A DNA stretch of 64,000 bases, from NCBI RefSeq assembly GCF_014639255.1, contig NZ_BMFV01000007.1:62001-126000 (forward strand), read 5' to 3'. Below, in pieces: positions 37,043 through 46,550 of this stretch. The notes under the pieces are model-generated. The model was not told the origin of the DNA. It was given only the letters and a program-made list of their open reading frames with translations, and searched no databases. The stretch is from Pullulanibacillus pueri (GTDB lineage Bacteria > Bacillota > Bacilli > Bacillales > Sporolactobacillaceae). The position numbers and the translations under genes are program-made. Every line of letters begins with the position of its first letter. Within the stretch, counting starts at the first letter, position 1.

Positions 37043-38011
37043 CTAATATTTTCTCTTACTGATATAATCCGCAATACGCTCCATGTGCTTTGTCGTCTTC
37101 GTCTGAGGTAAGTAAGTTAACTGATCATAGGCTTTCTTTATGTATTGAGTACTGACCTTCTCTGCTTCACTCGTAGAACCAGAGTCCTTGATTAACTGAA
37201 TAATAGCATCCCAATCATGGGTCTTTTTATCACCCTTCTTTAAGGCTGTCATTAACCTTTCAGCCGTATTCTCTTTCCGAAGGGCAATCAGCGTAGGCAA
37301 TGTCACATTCCCTTGCTTTATATCGCTGGCAGCAGGCTTTCCTAACTGCTTCTCTGTTGCCGTAAAATCAAGGACATCATCAATGATTTGGTAGGACATC
37401 CCCGTATAATAGCCGAAATAATATAGATGACGACAGACTTTTTCAGGGGCACCAGCCGCTATCGCTCCAAGTTGACAGCTGATGGCCATGAGCAAGGCTG
37501 TTTTTCTTTTTATACGCAGAAAGTATGTTCTAACATTTTGAGTCCAATTATATTGATCCTCGATTTGCTCTATCTCACCTAAACTAATTTCTTTCATAGT
37601 ATGAGACAAAATCTGATGAACCTCAGGAATCTCGATCTCCGAAGCAAGCTTTAACGAGCGAGAAAAGATATAGTCGCCCGTATACATAGCCACCCGATTA
37701 TCCCAGCGTGATTTTACCGTCTGTTGTCCCCGCCGCATTTCCGAGTTATCAATCACATCATCGTGAACAAGTGAAGCCATATGTATAAGTTCTAAAGCGA
37801 CTGCGATTTTCCGGACATCTTCACGGTCACGTTCTCCATATTGAGCAGCCAACAAGACCATAATAGGGCGCATTCTCTTTCCTCCCGCTTTTAACAGTTG
37901 CGAGGACGCTTGCGTTAGAATGTCTTGATCGGCTTCAACGACCGTTTCTAGTAGTTTTTCAATTGCATTTAATTCGTGCTTAATTTCTTTATATATTGTT
38001 GCTAAGCTCAT
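37043..38011 (-). CDS. hepT: Heptaprenyl diphosphate synthase component II
   Basis: About 322 residues; the catalytic subunit of the trans-prenyltransferase that makes the C35 side chain of menaquinone-7. The aspartate-rich motifs are HDDVIDNSEMRRG and IIDDVLDF; GGKRMRP is present. AAAGGTG at 6 bases supports ATG at 38011 over the GTG at 38020. HepS lies two genes upstream with menG between, the standard Bacillus arrangement. Confidence 0.95.
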   Translation of the reverse strand: MSLATIYKEIKHELNAIEKLLETVVEADQDILTQASSQLLKAGGKRMRPIMVLLAAQYGERDREDVRKIAVALELIHMASLVHDDVIDNSEMRRGQQTVKSRWDNRVAMYTGDYIFSRSLKLASEIEIPEVHQILSHTMKEISLGEIEQIEDQYNWTQNVRTYFLRIKRKTALLMAISCQLGAIAAGAPEKVCRHLYYFGYYTGMSYQIIDDVLDFTATEKQLGKPAASDIKQGNVTLPTLIALRKENTAERLMTALKKGDKKTHDWDAIIQLIKDSGSTSEAEKVSTQYIKKAYDQLTYLPQTKTTKHMERIADYISKRKY

Positions 38012-38086
38012 GGATTTCACCTTTATATAGGTTTCTACACCTGTATTTTAAGAGCTCCTTCAGGTTAGCTCTTTAACAATATCATG

Positions 38087-38806
38087 TCACTTAAGAAGTG
38101 GTGGTTTCGTTGCATGATGGATGGCCGCTACCCCACCTGTTAAGGAGATGACATGAATTGGACTAAAACCAGCTTGAGAAAATAGTTCGGTTAAGGCCTT
38201 TTTATCGGGAAAGTTTCGTGTTGATTCATGTAACCATACATATTCATCGTAGCTTCCATTAAAAATCTTCCCAAGAGCCGGCATCACATAACGAAAATAT
38301 AAGAAATAGAGTTGTGTATAAACAGGAATTTTAGGATGAGATGTCTCTAAACAAGTCAAGGTTCCTCCAGGCTTTAAAACCCGAAAGATTTCCTTTAAAA
38401 CGGTTAAATAGTCTGGTACATTTCGTAAGCCAAACCCTATAGAGACATAATCAAAAGTATTATCAGCATAAGGCAAACGCATCGCATCACCATGCGTTAA
38501 AGTAACATTTGATAATTGTTGTTCTTCAATCTTGTGACGCGCAACCGATAACATATTTTCACTAAAATCCAATCCTTCGACATGCCCTTTAGGACCCACC
38601 GCTTGTGCTAAAGAAATCGTCCAATCGCCTGTCCCACAGCACACATCAAGTGCCTTCTTTCCGGGGGCAATAGCCATGGCCCGCATCGCTTTTTTGCGCC
38701 AAACCTTATGCTGATTAAAACTTATTAGTGAATTCATGAAATCATATTTTTTATAAATACTTTGAAACACATGGTGCACTTTTTCGCTCTTTTGTTCGTT
38801 CATCAT
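38087..38806 (-). CDS. menG: Demethylmenaquinone methyltransferase
   Basis: A 239-residue SAM-dependent C-methyltransferase of the UbiE/MenG family, the last step of menaquinone synthesis. [10 protein letters not shown] binds [19 protein letters not shown] and RVLKPGG are family motifs. It overlaps hepS by 4 bases. The product would feed the QcrABC complex encoded earlier in the window. Confidence 0.96.
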   Translation of the reverse strand: MMNEQKSEKVHHVFQSIYKKYDFMNSLISFNQHKVWRKKAMRAMAIAPGKKALDVCCGTGDWTISLAQAVGPKGHVEGLDFSENMLSVARHKIEEQQLSNVTLTHGDAMRLPYADNTFDYVSIGFGLRNVPDYLTVLKEIFRVLKPGGTLTCLETSHPKIPVYTQLYFLYFRYVMPALGKIFNGSYDEYVWLHESTRNFPDKKALTELFSQAGFSPIHVISLTGGVAAIHHATKPPLLK

Positions 38807-39582
38807 AATCCTTCTTTTGCCATTCTTTTATTTCTATCATTTTCAGCAATCTGTTTCCAGCGGTTTACTTTTGTACTTAATTGGGAGAACACAGGAGGGA
38901 CTTCTTTATGATTGAGTATTAATTCAGGCTGCATTGACGCTAAGTAAGCATCTGTCGCTTGAATAAATTGTTGCTTTTTTTTCGGCAAATGAATAAAAAA
39001 AGGCTGCAATACTGTTGACACTTCACCTTCAAGTCCCTTTTTCCGTTCCATTAGAATTCTTTTCAATGAAAAATAATGGCGAAGGGGGGGAATCCAATGA
39101 GCAAGTCCCAAAACCTGTGCCACCTTAATAAGTATCGTTGACTCAATATCATGCAAAAATCCAAATAACCGATCCCAGTGGAATTCCGCTTTAAAGGCGC
39201 GCGTCTTTAATTCATTCAGTTTTTGAATCGCTTCAGAAATATGACCTATCATTTTATAGTCTTTAACTTCTGCTAAAAGGCTATAGTATTGCGCACTATA
39301 AAAATCTCCTGCAAGCACGGTAAGTTGACGTGATTTAATTTCACTTGGAGTATGAAGTGCCATCAACGTTACAGAATCATGAATTTCTAGAGCCATTTGA
39401 ACAATTAGGATTGAGGATATGTACTTACTTACATGTTTATAGGCGTTGTTTTCTCGAAACATCGCTAACAAGACCGTTATTTTATCTTCATCAATCTCGG
39501 GTCTTCCTATGTATTTATCAAGCACCGGATGCCGGGTTGCTTCTTCAATGATCGTCTTGATCTCATTAAGCTCACTATTCAT
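38803..39582 (-). CDS. hepS: Heptaprenyl diphosphate synthase component I
   Basis: About 259 residues of the HEPPP synthase subunit 1 family, the non-catalytic partner of HepT that helps set chain length. [30 protein letters not shown] is recognisable in parts. Three in-frame starts compete: ATG 39582, GTG 39591 and GTG 39606; I chose the ATG. The 408-base gap to mtrB contains only a weak hairpin near 39862-39887. Confidence 0.9.
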   Translation of the reverse strand: MNSELNEIKTIIEEATRHPVLDKYIGRPEIDEDKITVLLAMFRENNAYKHVSKYISSILIVQMALEIHDSVTLMALHTPSEIKSRQLTVLAGDFYSAQYYSLLAEVKDYKMIGHISEAIQKLNELKTRAFKAEFHWDRLFGFLHDIESTILIKVAQVLGLAHWIPPLRHYFSLKRILMERKKGLEGEVSTVLQPFFIHLPKKKQQFIQATDAYLASMQPELILNHKEVPPVFSQLSTKVNRWKQIAENDRNKRMAKEGL

Positions 39583-39861
39583 GATTATCACGCGTCCCTT
39601 ATTCACCTGAGAAGCCTTAAAGTCTACAAACTTAACTTCTTCTTCGATTTCATCTATATCAAAGTGTCTTTTCCAATTCTAAAAGGTTTGATCAGCATCC
39701 TTGTTTCATTGTCCCGTTCAAGGATACGCTGTATTCAGTATAGCATACTTAAGTGAGAGGCATAAAGCGATACGAGAAAACCGGTTAAAATGATTCCAAA
39801 CAGATTTATCCCCTTATTTCTTTCATGAGATGGCTGAGACAAAACCGTTATATCAAAGGAA

Positions 39862-39887
39862 ATCCGAATGAATTCTCCGGTTCGGAT
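39862..39887 (-). terminator. Possible weak terminator downstream of mtrB
   Basis: ATCCGAA and TTCGGAT pair around a 12-base loop, followed by TTCCTTTG on the minus strand, about 100 bases past the mtrB stop. The stem is short and the T-run poor. Confidence 0.35.
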
Positions 39888-39990
39888 ATACACATCACAA
39901 AAATCGCCGCCAGTTTTCCATCATTGGGCTTAAGAAGCTGAGTAAGGTTCTAGCCTCAAATCCCTACTAAACCCTTTCGCCATTCTATCC

Positions 39991-40218
39991 TTATTCTACC
40001 CCAGAAACCATCTCGCCATGCTTCGTTTGTATAAGAGATTTCCCTCGAACTTTCACAGCTGAAGTGTGCTCAGTAAATTGGGCAATCATCACTTCGCCTT
40101 TGTCCAGCTTTTCTGAGTGATGAAAACGAGTATCCGCTCCCCGTGTGAGACCAATAACATTTACACCATCTTCTAATGCCTTTATCACAAAAAATTCTTC
40201 GCTTTGTTTAGCTTCCAT
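39991..40218 (-). CDS. mtrB: Tryptophan RNA-binding attenuation protein (TRAP)
   Basis: 75 residues, the same length as B. subtilis MtrB. It is nearly identical over [40 protein letters not shown] and VKVRG, which contain the RNA-contacting Lys-Lys-Arg set. Eleven subunits form a ring that binds tryptophan and then (G/U)AG repeats. The ATG at 40218 has AAGGAGG 6 bases upstream; the GTG two codons earlier abuts it. Its target site is in this window upstream of trpD. It follows folE by 14 bases. Confidence 0.97.
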   Translation of the reverse strand: MEAKQSEEFFVIKALEDGVNVIGLTRGADTRFHHSEKLDKGEVMIAQFTEHTSAVKVRGKSLIQTKHGEMVSGVE

Positions 40219-40232
40219 GGTCACCCTCCTTA

Positions 40233-40796
40233 TTATCCTTTTATTAACATCAACGCTTCAGATCGCGCTGCTGGATTTTCCTCAAAAACACCTCGCACCG
40301 CAGAGGTAAGCGTCTTAGAACCTGGTTTTTTTACCCCTCGCATTGTCATACACATATGTTCCGCCTCTACGACAACAATGACGCCATGAGGGTCGAGCGT
40401 TTCCACTATCGAATCTGCAATTGTTGTTGTAATGCGTTCCTGGAGCTGCGGACGCTTGGCAACGGCCTCTACCGCTCTTGCCAACTTACTCAGTCCTGTC
40501 ACTTTCCCACCTCTTGGAATATAACCGACATGAGCTTGTCCGTAGAATGGCACTAAATGATGCTCACACATTGAATAAAAAGGAATATCTTTGACTAGAA
40601 CAAGTTCCTCATGATCTTCACCGAAAACAGTTGCGAAATATTCTTTTGGATCTTGATTAAGACCTTGAAAAACCTCTTCATACATACGAGCAACTCGTTT
40701 AGGTGTATCAATGAGTCCCTCGCGACGGGGATCTTCCCCTATAGCTTCTAAAATCATCGTTACTGCTTGTTCTATTTTATCGTGATCGACTGCCAC
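40233..40796 (-). CDS. folE: GTP cyclohydrolase I
   Basis: About 187 residues (called mtrA in B. subtilis). It opens GTP to dihydroneopterin triphosphate, first step of folate synthesis. Zinc ligands lie in MCEHHLVPF and [27 protein letters not shown] is conserved. The GTG start at 40796 has GGAGG 6 bases upstream and aligns with the family; upstream Met codons add residues without support. It forms a folE-mtrB pair, the Bacillus mtr operon. Confidence 0.95.
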   Translation of the reverse strand: MAVDHDKIEQAVTMILEAIGEDPRREGLIDTPKRVARMYEEVFQGLNQDPKEYFATVFGEDHEELVLVKDIPFYSMCEHHLVPFYGQAHVGYIPRGGKVTGLSKLARAVEAVAKRPQLQERITTTIADSIVETLDPHGVIVVVEAEHMCMTMRGVKKPGSKTLTSAVRGVFEENPAARSEALMLIKG

Positions 40797-41114
40797 GTTG
40801 ATCCTCCATTCATGGTACCGAGATATATGTACAAATTTTATCATAAGGCTTTTCACAAAGTAAAGTAAAGCCGGTTAGACTCAATAAAGGAAAACTTATT
40901 TGATTAAGTAGTCTATTCCCTTTATCGATTAAGGGATCCAAACACTTCACAGGCGTATTCCAAAGTTTTTTTCAAAAGATAACTAGATATGGGTTGAAGT
41001 TGGAATGTCGCCGTGTAATCTCCTAGGAGCCCAAGCCTCCTCTTGTTATGAACCATCCCTTTTTCATTATTTGAACTGGACTAACCACTATTTATTTAAG
41101 GTTCTTATATCAAT

Positions 41115-41146
41115 AAAAAAGAGCCACTTTAAGTGACTCTTTTTTT
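41115..41146 (-). terminator. Terminator of hup
   Basis: AAAAAAGAGCCACTT / AAGTGACTCTTTTTT, one mismatch and almost no loop beyond the apical pairs. Runs on both sides suit either direction. Confidence 0.85.
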
Positions 41147-41166
41147 ACCGCCCTATGTATAAATTA

Positions 41167-41439
41167 TTATTTTACAGCGTCCTTAAGGGCTTTACCTGGT
41201 TTAAACGCAGGTACTTTACTTGCTGCGATTTCGATTTCTTCACCTGTTTGTGGGTTACGTCCTTTACGAGCAGAGCGTTCACGAACTTCAAAGTTACCAA
41301 AACCAATAAGTTGTACCTTAGAGCCTTCTTTCAAGGCATCCGTAATCGTATTAAAGACAGCATCAACTGCTTGTGTTGCATCCTTTTTTGAAAGTTGTGT
41401 GGATTCGACAACAGCATTTACGAGTTCCGTTTTATTCAA
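41167..41439 (-). CDS. hup: HU-type DNA-binding protein
   Basis: 90 residues matching Bacillus HBsu (hbs): [29 protein letters not shown] and [13 protein letters not shown]. It is a nucleoid protein that bends and compacts DNA. I placed the start at TTG 41439 because AGGAGGT lies 7 bases before it and the protein then begins MNKTEL as in the family; the GTG at 41448 sits on the ribosome site. Flanked by folE and spoIVA as in B. subtilis. Confidence 0.96.
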   Translation of the reverse strand: MNKTELVNAVVESTQLSKKDATQAVDAVFNTITDALKEGSKVQLIGFGNFEVRERSARKGRNPQTGEEIEIAASKVPAFKPGKALKDAVK

Positions 41440-41811
41440 TGCCTTCACCTCCTCTCAAGGCTTCAGCTTTGCCATTTCGACAAAAAACTGTTTTCAACGC
41501 TATATTAAAGGAACTCACCCAAGAATTCAACAACTTTTTAAGAAAAACCCCTATTTTTTTGGAGTTTCACCCACAATATTTACACATTTACACTATAAAT
41601 TGGTAATTTCACCCAAATAAACTCTGTTTTTATAGATCTCAGTAAACAAAGATGGAATTTTCATATATTTATTGCAAATGTTCTAGTGATATGAAAATGC
41701 CGATCAATTTTAAACATCACCCTCCTAAAATCACGCGTTTAATTCCAATAAAATACGTTTTCCTTATACTCATTTCCATAAAACCTTAAGCTTATACGTT
41801 ATCGCATAAGA

Positions 41812-41834
41812 AAAACCGGGCAGAGCGCCCGGTC
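41812..41834 (-). terminator. Isolated terminator between spoIVA and hup
   Basis: On the minus strand ACCGGGC and GCCCGGT pair around a 5-base loop and are followed by TTTTTC. It lies about 190 bases beyond the spoIVA terminator, with no protein gene in between. Confidence 0.7.
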
Positions 41835-41881
41835 CTCATTCATTTGGCATAAAATGTTTTTACTAAAATGCAAAGTCCCAT

Positions 41882-41914
41882 CAAGTGGATTGGAGCGGAA
41901 TCCGCACCCTCCTG
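41882..41914 (+). repeat. Fragment of the dispersed intergenic repeat, left-end motif
   Basis: GTGGATTGGAGCGGAATCCG matches the left-end motif found at 56007-56030 and at the end of the copy at 19653-19939. The rest of the 614-base gap 41449-42062 holds two terminators and the hup promoter region but no gene. Confidence 0.5.
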
Positions 41915-42028
41915 ATAACCAGAAATTTACTGATCTATTTAAGAAAACTTGGCTTGACGCTAAGTCTTATGGCGAAAGCCTAAGTTGCGCTTAAAGGTCC
42001 TCCGCTAAGTGATACATCCCGACTTTAC

Positions 42029-42055
42029 AAAAAAAGACCCCTAGATTAAGGAGTC
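42029..42055 (-). terminator. Terminator of spoIVA
   Basis: GACTCCT and AGGGGTC form a stem (one G-T pair) around a 6-base loop, followed by seven Ts on the minus strand, 8 bases past the stop. Confidence 0.83.
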
Positions 42056-42062
42056 AAAGTAG

Positions 42063-43541
42063 TTATAAAATGATGGCAATCAGACCACCAGAGCCTTCGT
42101 TGATGATACGCTCTAAAGTTTCTTTTAATTTGTAGCGAGCATTTTCTGGCATTAATGATAATTTGGCAGAAATTCCTTCACGAACTATAGAGTTCAGTGA
42201 ACGCCCAAAGATATCTGAATTCCATATCGAAAGTGGGTCGTCCTCGAAATCTTGCATTAAGTATCTTACAAGTTCTTCGCTCTGCTTCTCTGTCCCTATG
42301 ATTGGAGCAAACTCTGATTCCACATCCACCTTAATCATATGAATGGAGGGGGCGACCGCTCTTAATCTTACACCGAAACGTGAACCTTGGCGAATGATTT
42401 CAGGCTCATCTAAACTCATATCCGTTAGTGCAGGAGAGGCAATACCATAACCTGTTTGTTTCACCATCTTTAACGCATCTGCTACTTGATCATATTCTCT
42501 TTTTGCATAAGAAAATTCTTGCATGAGTTGTAAAAGGTGATCTTTACCACGAATCTCGACACCCACAACTTCTTTTAATACTTGATCATAAAGTTCATCT
42601 GGTGCATATAGATCGATTTCTGCCACACCACGTCCCATTTCCATCCCTGCAAGTTGGGCATCTTCAATAAATTCATACTCATGGAAATGACCCACAACAC
42701 GGTCTACATCACGCAATCGTTTTATGTCCTTAACAGTACTTTTGACTGCATCCTCATAGCTTTGACGGAGCCAATGATCTTCGCGTAGAACCATGACCCA
42801 GCTTGGAAGATTAACGTTCACTTCGAGGACTGGGAATTCATAAAGGGCTTCACGAAGGACATTATTAATATCTTGTTCCGTCATATTTTCAACACTTTGA
42901 GCCAGTACAGGTATGTCATATTTTTCAGAGAGTTCATTACGGAGTGCTGTTGTTTCAGAATGATGTGGGTGTGCGGAATTGACAATCATAATAAAAGGCT
43001 TACCCACTTCTTTAAGTTCTTCAACAACGCGTTCTTCAGCTTCTAGGTAGTCTCTTCGTCCAAGATCTCCTATACTGCCATCGGTCGTAATGACCACTCC
43101 AAGGGTAGAATGCTCTTGAATGACCTTTCTTGTTCCAATTTCTGCTGCCTCTTGGAAAGGAATAGGTTCATCGTACCAAGGGGTATGCACCATTCGTGGC
43201 CCATTTTCATCCTCAAAGCCTTTAGCTCCTTGGACTGCATAACCCACACAATCGACGACTCGAATATTCACTTCAAGACCTTCGTCGACACTGACAGTTA
43301 CCGCATTGTTAGGCACAAACTTTGGCTCAGTTGTCATGATTTGACGCCCAGCACCACTCTGTGGTAACTCATCTTGAGCTCTTGCACGCTCAGCATCATC
43401 TGTGATATTAGGCAGTACGACAAGTTCCATAAATTTTTTAATAAACGTAGATTTACCTGTACGAACAGCTCCCACAACACCTAAATAGATGTCTCCGCCT
43501 GTTCTCTCGGCGATATCTTTAAAAATATCGACTCTTTCCAA
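42063..43541 (-). CDS. spoIVA: Stage IV sporulation protein A (spore coat ATPase)
   Basis: A 492-residue ATPase that polymerises on the outer forespore membrane and is the platform for coat assembly and cortex formation. The Walker A motif is GAVRTGKST (about residues 24-32) and the C-terminus ends NEGSGGLIAIIL as in B. subtilis, where it is needed for membrane targeting. The start codon is TTG (43541) behind GGAGGG; MERVDIFKDIAERTGG aligns exactly with the family. A sigma-E-type promoter lies 46-73 bases upstream. It is highly conserved, which fixes the organism as a spore former. Confidence 0.98.
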   Translation of the reverse strand: MERVDIFKDIAERTGGDIYLGVVGAVRTGKSTFIKKFMELVVLPNITDDAERARAQDELPQSGAGRQIMTTEPKFVPNNAVTVSVDEGLEVNIRVVDCVGYAVQGAKGFEDENGPRMVHTPWYDEPIPFQEAAEIGTRKVIQEHSTLGVVITTDGSIGDLGRRDYLEAEERVVEELKEVGKPFIMIVNSAHPHHSETTALRNELSEKYDIPVLAQSVENMTEQDINNVLREALYEFPVLEVNVNLPSWVMVLREDHWLRQSYEDAVKSTVKDIKRLRDVDRVVGHFHEYEFIEDAQLAGMEMGRGVAEIDLYAPDELYDQVLKEVVGVEIRGKDHLLQLMQEFSYAKREYDQVADALKMVKQTGYGIASPALTDMSLDEPEIIRQGSRFGVRLRAVAPSIHMIKVDVESEFAPIIGTEKQSEELVRYLMQDFEDDPLSIWNSDIFGRSLNSIVREGISAKLSLMPENARYKLKETLERIINEGSGGLIAIIL

Positions 43542-43586
43542 TTTGAACCCTCCCGATCAACGTAATCATTAAAGTCATGTAATATA

Positions 43587-43614
43587 TAACTATGACTTTG
43601 TCCACCAAATATGC
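43587..43614 (-). promoter_or_regulatory. Predicted sigma-E promoter of spoIVA
   Basis: On the minus strand GCATATT (43614-43608), 13 bases, then CATAGTTA (43594-43587). This fits the Bacillus sigma-E pattern (KMATATT, 13-14 bases, CATACANT) with a perfect -35 and a partial -10. Confidence 0.55.
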
Positions 43615-43656
43615 TATGTGGTCTAACAAATACGAAAAATATGATTTCGAATGAAC

Positions 43657-43699
43657 GCAAAAAACCCTCTCCCAATATAGATTATTGTTGAAGAGAGGG
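43657..43699 (-). terminator. Terminator downstream of yphF
   Basis: CCCTCTC and GAGAGGG form the stem base around a 20-base region, followed by six Ts on the minus strand. It isolates spoIVA from upstream transcription. Confidence 0.72.
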
Positions 43700-43845
43700 A
43701 AACATGACTATTTATTTTTGAAAGATTGCTAAAAAAGTTTGCCTTTGATTGTGAGTGCACCCAAAAAGCTTAGCAGCATTGACTCTTCTACGTCTGTCAC
43801 ATAGTCTCTGGATACTAAAAAATTAAAGCACTCATTCCTCCCATA

Positions 43846-43873
43846 AAAGCTATTAATCTTTTAGCTTTTTTAA
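43846..43873. terminator. Weak hairpin directly after yphF
   Basis: AAAGCTA and TAGCTTT pair around an AT-rich loop with a T-run mainly on the plus side. A weak signal ahead of the stronger terminator at 43657. The 340-base gap to spoIVA holds nothing else but the spoIVA promoter. Confidence 0.35.
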
Positions 43874-43881
43874 ATCATTGA

Positions 43882-44595
43882 TTATTTATTCAATAAAAAA
43901 ACAACCTCACCCTTTTTCATTGTATAAGCAACTGAATCTATAGGCACATATGGCGTACTATTTGTTAACAATTGTCTAAGATCATATCCTTCTTTATAAG
44001 TTTTGTTCGATTTCTTTACGGCATCATAAATATCAGGTAAGTAATTAATACAAGCTTCACCTTTTTCATTGAGTATGAATCCTAATTGGCGCCCACTGTA
44101 TGGACTTGTCACTGTTAACGGCTTCTTATATCCTAGCGCTTTATAATCGATGCTATAGCGCCCATCCGCAAGAATATCTTTAAGCGGGGAAAACTTATGA
44201 TTCGAATAATACACTTGAATATCTCTATTTAAGTCCTGAACCTTGCTGACGAGAGACATATCTATGACCTTAACAGTGGGATCTTTTTCAGGATTTATCA
44301 GCACATACTCAAAATCCCCACCTTGTTCATAGGCATCTGAAGGGGGATTGGGTAAATACTCTTTTAACTTTTTAAAATCTATACGGTACTTTTGATAAAT
44401 GGGAGTGTCTTCAGTACTATTCTTAATAGGTAAAACGCCTGTATCTTTATGATAGGAATCAATAGCATCCTGAACAGCTACTAGCTGTGCTTTGTAAGCC
44501 TGATGTTGAAAGGTGGTGTCACTTTCGGAATTCATACACCCAGAGAGGCTTAAAAGAAAAATGGTTAAAATTATGTATATAAAAAATCGTTTCAT
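43882..44595 (-). CDS. yphF: YphF-like lipoprotein
   Basis: About 237 residues with a lipoprotein signal: KRFFIYIILTIFLLSLSGC, lipobox LSGC (Cys at about residue 20). The mature part has no domain I recognise. Position between spoIVA and yphE matches B. subtilis yphF, a lipoprotein of unknown function there. The ATG at 44595 has AAGGTG about 9 bases upstream; a GTG at 44607 is less likely. Confidence 0.78.
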   Translation of the reverse strand: MKRFFIYIILTIFLLSLSGCMNSESDTTFQHQAYKAQLVAVQDAIDSYHKDTGVLPIKNSTEDTPIYQKYRIDFKKLKEYLPNPPSDAYEQGGDFEYVLINPEKDPTVKVIDMSLVSKVQDLNRDIQVYYSNHKFSPLKDILADGRYSIDYKALGYKKPLTVTSPYSGRQLGFILNEKGEACINYLPDIYDAVKKSNKTYKEGYDLRQLLTNSTPYVPIDSVAYTMKKGEVVFLLNK

Positions 44596-44628
44596 ATGTC
44601 TCAACACCTTATCAGCATGTCTTATGTA

Positions 44629-44823
44629 TTAATCTGGCCAGTTGATCACCACTAGAATCATTAATAGCCCACCGAAAATCAATAGCAAATAAGCTACGAA
44701 GGAAAAAATTGCTCTAAAAAAGCCTTTTAATTTTGCGCGAGAAAACATTATGAGTAAGGCAGCGACGATGAGTAGACCCATGGCCACAAAGGAAAGCCAC
44801 ATTGCTGCGAGACCAGGTGACAT
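44629..44823 (-). CDS. yphE: YphE family (DUF2768) small membrane protein
   Basis: 64 residues with two transmembrane helices (about 8-28 and 38-60). It fits DUF2768, a small family of spore formers that in B. subtilis is yphE beside yphF. The ATG at 44823 has AAGGAGGG at 5 bases; a longer start at 44859 is unlikely. It precedes yphF by 33 bases and is probably cotranscribed. Confidence 0.8.
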   Translation of the reverse strand: MSPGLAAMWLSFVAMGLLIVAALLIMFSRAKLKGFFRAIFSFVAYLLLIFGGLLMILVVINWPD

Positions 44824-44981
44824 ATAATCCCTCCTTAATTTACCTCCGTATTTTAACACAATATTTTATGTAGATAAAGAAGATTGGGAAAGCTTGTAAA
44901 AATATTAAACCAATAAGGAAAGCGCATTCAAATTAAAGCTTGTCCAAAATCCCACCCAAAGGAGCGTTATCATCGGTGACT

Positions 44982-45021
44982 TAAAATAAAACCGAGAGAA
45001 GCTTTAAGATGCCTCTCTCGG
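44982..45021 (-). terminator. Terminator of the SpoVIF gene
   Basis: CCGAGAGA and TCTCTCGG pair around an inner GC pair and loop; TTTTATTTT follows on the minus strand. Confidence 0.82.
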
Positions 45022-45132
45022 AGTGACTAAAACCTTCCACTCGTTTTGCAGCTCTTCATTAGGATATTTTTTGTGTATTCATTATACCGTATGCCACACG
45101 ACATTAGATTGTTGATGACGTTGGCCTAGAAT

Positions 45133-45393
45133 TTACTTTTGGGTAAACATATTTGCTAAGGAAGAAATATTTAAAGGCATGTTATTTTTTGTAACAGCAT
45201 TCACAATTTTATCTTCTTTTTCCTTAGATACCTCAACATTCGCTAACTTAGCAACACGACTCACAATATCGCGAACTGTTTTTTCATCACGAAAGTCCGC
45301 ATTCGCTACAGATTGTGCCAACGCAAAAATATCTTCCTTTTTAACATTGGTCTTCTTTTCAATTTGATCAAATAATGGATGTTTAGGATCCAT
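45133..45393 (-). CDS. Stage VI sporulation protein F (SpoVIF family)
   Basis: 86 residues of the SpoVIF/YjcC family: MDPKHPLFDQIEKKTNV, DIFALAQSVANADF and the C-terminal NISSLANMF. In Bacillus SpoVIF affects coat assembly through GerE-dependent genes late in sporulation. It is a lone gene between gpsA and yphE with its own terminator. The family call is good; equivalence with B. subtilis spoVIF (elsewhere on that chromosome) is inferred. Confidence 0.82.
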   Translation of the reverse strand: MDPKHPLFDQIEKKTNVKKEDIFALAQSVANADFRDEKTVRDIVSRVAKLANVEVSKEKEDKIVNAVTKNNMPLNISSLANMFTQK

Positions 45394-45484
45394 GAAAGCC
45401 CTCCTTTTTCCATGCTTTCATGACAGTATATGGCGAAGGGCTTTCGTTTGTGATTACACAAATGAATACATCAAAAAATAGGCA

Positions 45485-46528
45485 TTAATCCTTCCATTTC
45501 GAAGTAAACATCTCATCGATATCATGATATTCATGGCGCCGATCTCTACTCATTAACTCGTCAACTGCATCCTTTGGATCCTTATGATTAAATAAAACGT
45601 GATAAATAGCTTCAGTTATAGGCATTTCTACGCCTTCTTTTTCTGATAGGAGATATGCTGCCTCAGTGGTCCGAACACCCTCTACAATCATCCCCATAGA
45701 CTCTAAGGTCTCCTCTAAGGTACTTCCCTTCCCTAGCATATTCCCAGCTCGCCAATTTCGACTATGTACACTTGTACAGGTCACGATTAAATCCCCCATG
45801 CCTGCAAGCCCCGTAAAGGTCAATGGATGGGCACCTAATTGAATGCCTAAACGCGTAATCTCTGACAGCCCTCTGGTGATGAGAGCCGCCTTAGCATTAT
45901 CACCATAGCCTAGACCATCTGAGATTCCTGCCCCAAGAGCAATGATATTCTTTAAAGCCCCTCCAATTTCAACACCAACTAAATCATCATTGGTATACAC
46001 TCGAAAATACTGGTTAATAAAAAGATCTTGGACAGCTTTTGCTTCCTCAATCTTTTTGGAGGAAACTGTAACAGTCGTAGGTTTTCTTTGTGACACCTCT
46101 TCAGCATGACTCGGTCCTGAAAGCACGACAACAGTTTTCAGAATGCTTGGTGGAAGTTCTTCTTCAATGATTTCTGAAATCCTTTTAGATGTCCGAGGTT
46201 CAATCCCTTTAGACGCATGAATAATGGTCGTTGGCTTCTTTAAATGAAGACGCAGCTCCCCAAGGACCTGCCGCATGCTCTTTGTCGGTGTCACAATTAG
46301 GACAGTATCCACATTATCGACTACATTCGCCATCTCATCGTCTGCTTCAATTAAATCTGAAAGAACAACATCTGGTAGATAACGTGAATTTTTATGGTTT
46401 CGATTAATCTCATCCATTTGTTCTTTGCGACGTCCCCACAATTTCACCCTGTGGCCATTATCAGCAAGGACGATGGCTAAAGCTGTCCCCCAGCTTCCCG
46501 CACCAAGAACCGCGATTGTTGATTTCAA
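45485..46528 (-). CDS. gpsA: Glycerol-3-phosphate dehydrogenase [NAD(P)+]
   Basis: A 347-residue cytosolic enzyme that makes sn-glycerol 3-phosphate for phospholipids. AVLGAGSWGTALA binds NAD(P); SGPSHAEEV, GGALKNIIALGAGISDG with the catalytic lysine, and GLAGMGDLIVTC are present. The start codon is TTG (46528) with GGAGG upstream. It follows plsY by 22 bases; together they supply and use glycerol 3-phosphate. Confidence 0.96.
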   Translation of the reverse strand: MKSTIAVLGAGSWGTALAIVLADNGHRVKLWGRRKEQMDEINRNHKNSRYLPDVVLSDLIEADDEMANVVDNVDTVLIVTPTKSMRQVLGELRLHLKKPTTIIHASKGIEPRTSKRISEIIEEELPPSILKTVVVLSGPSHAEEVSQRKPTTVTVSSKKIEEAKAVQDLFINQYFRVYTNDDLVGVEIGGALKNIIALGAGISDGLGYGDNAKAALITRGLSEITRLGIQLGAHPLTFTGLAGMGDLIVTCTSVHSRNWRAGNMLGKGSTLEETLESMGMIVEGVRTTEAAYLLSEKEGVEMPITEAIYHVLFNHKDPKDAVDELMSRDRRHEYHDIDEMFTSKWKD

Positions 46529-46550
46529 TTAAATAACCTCCAATGATGTT

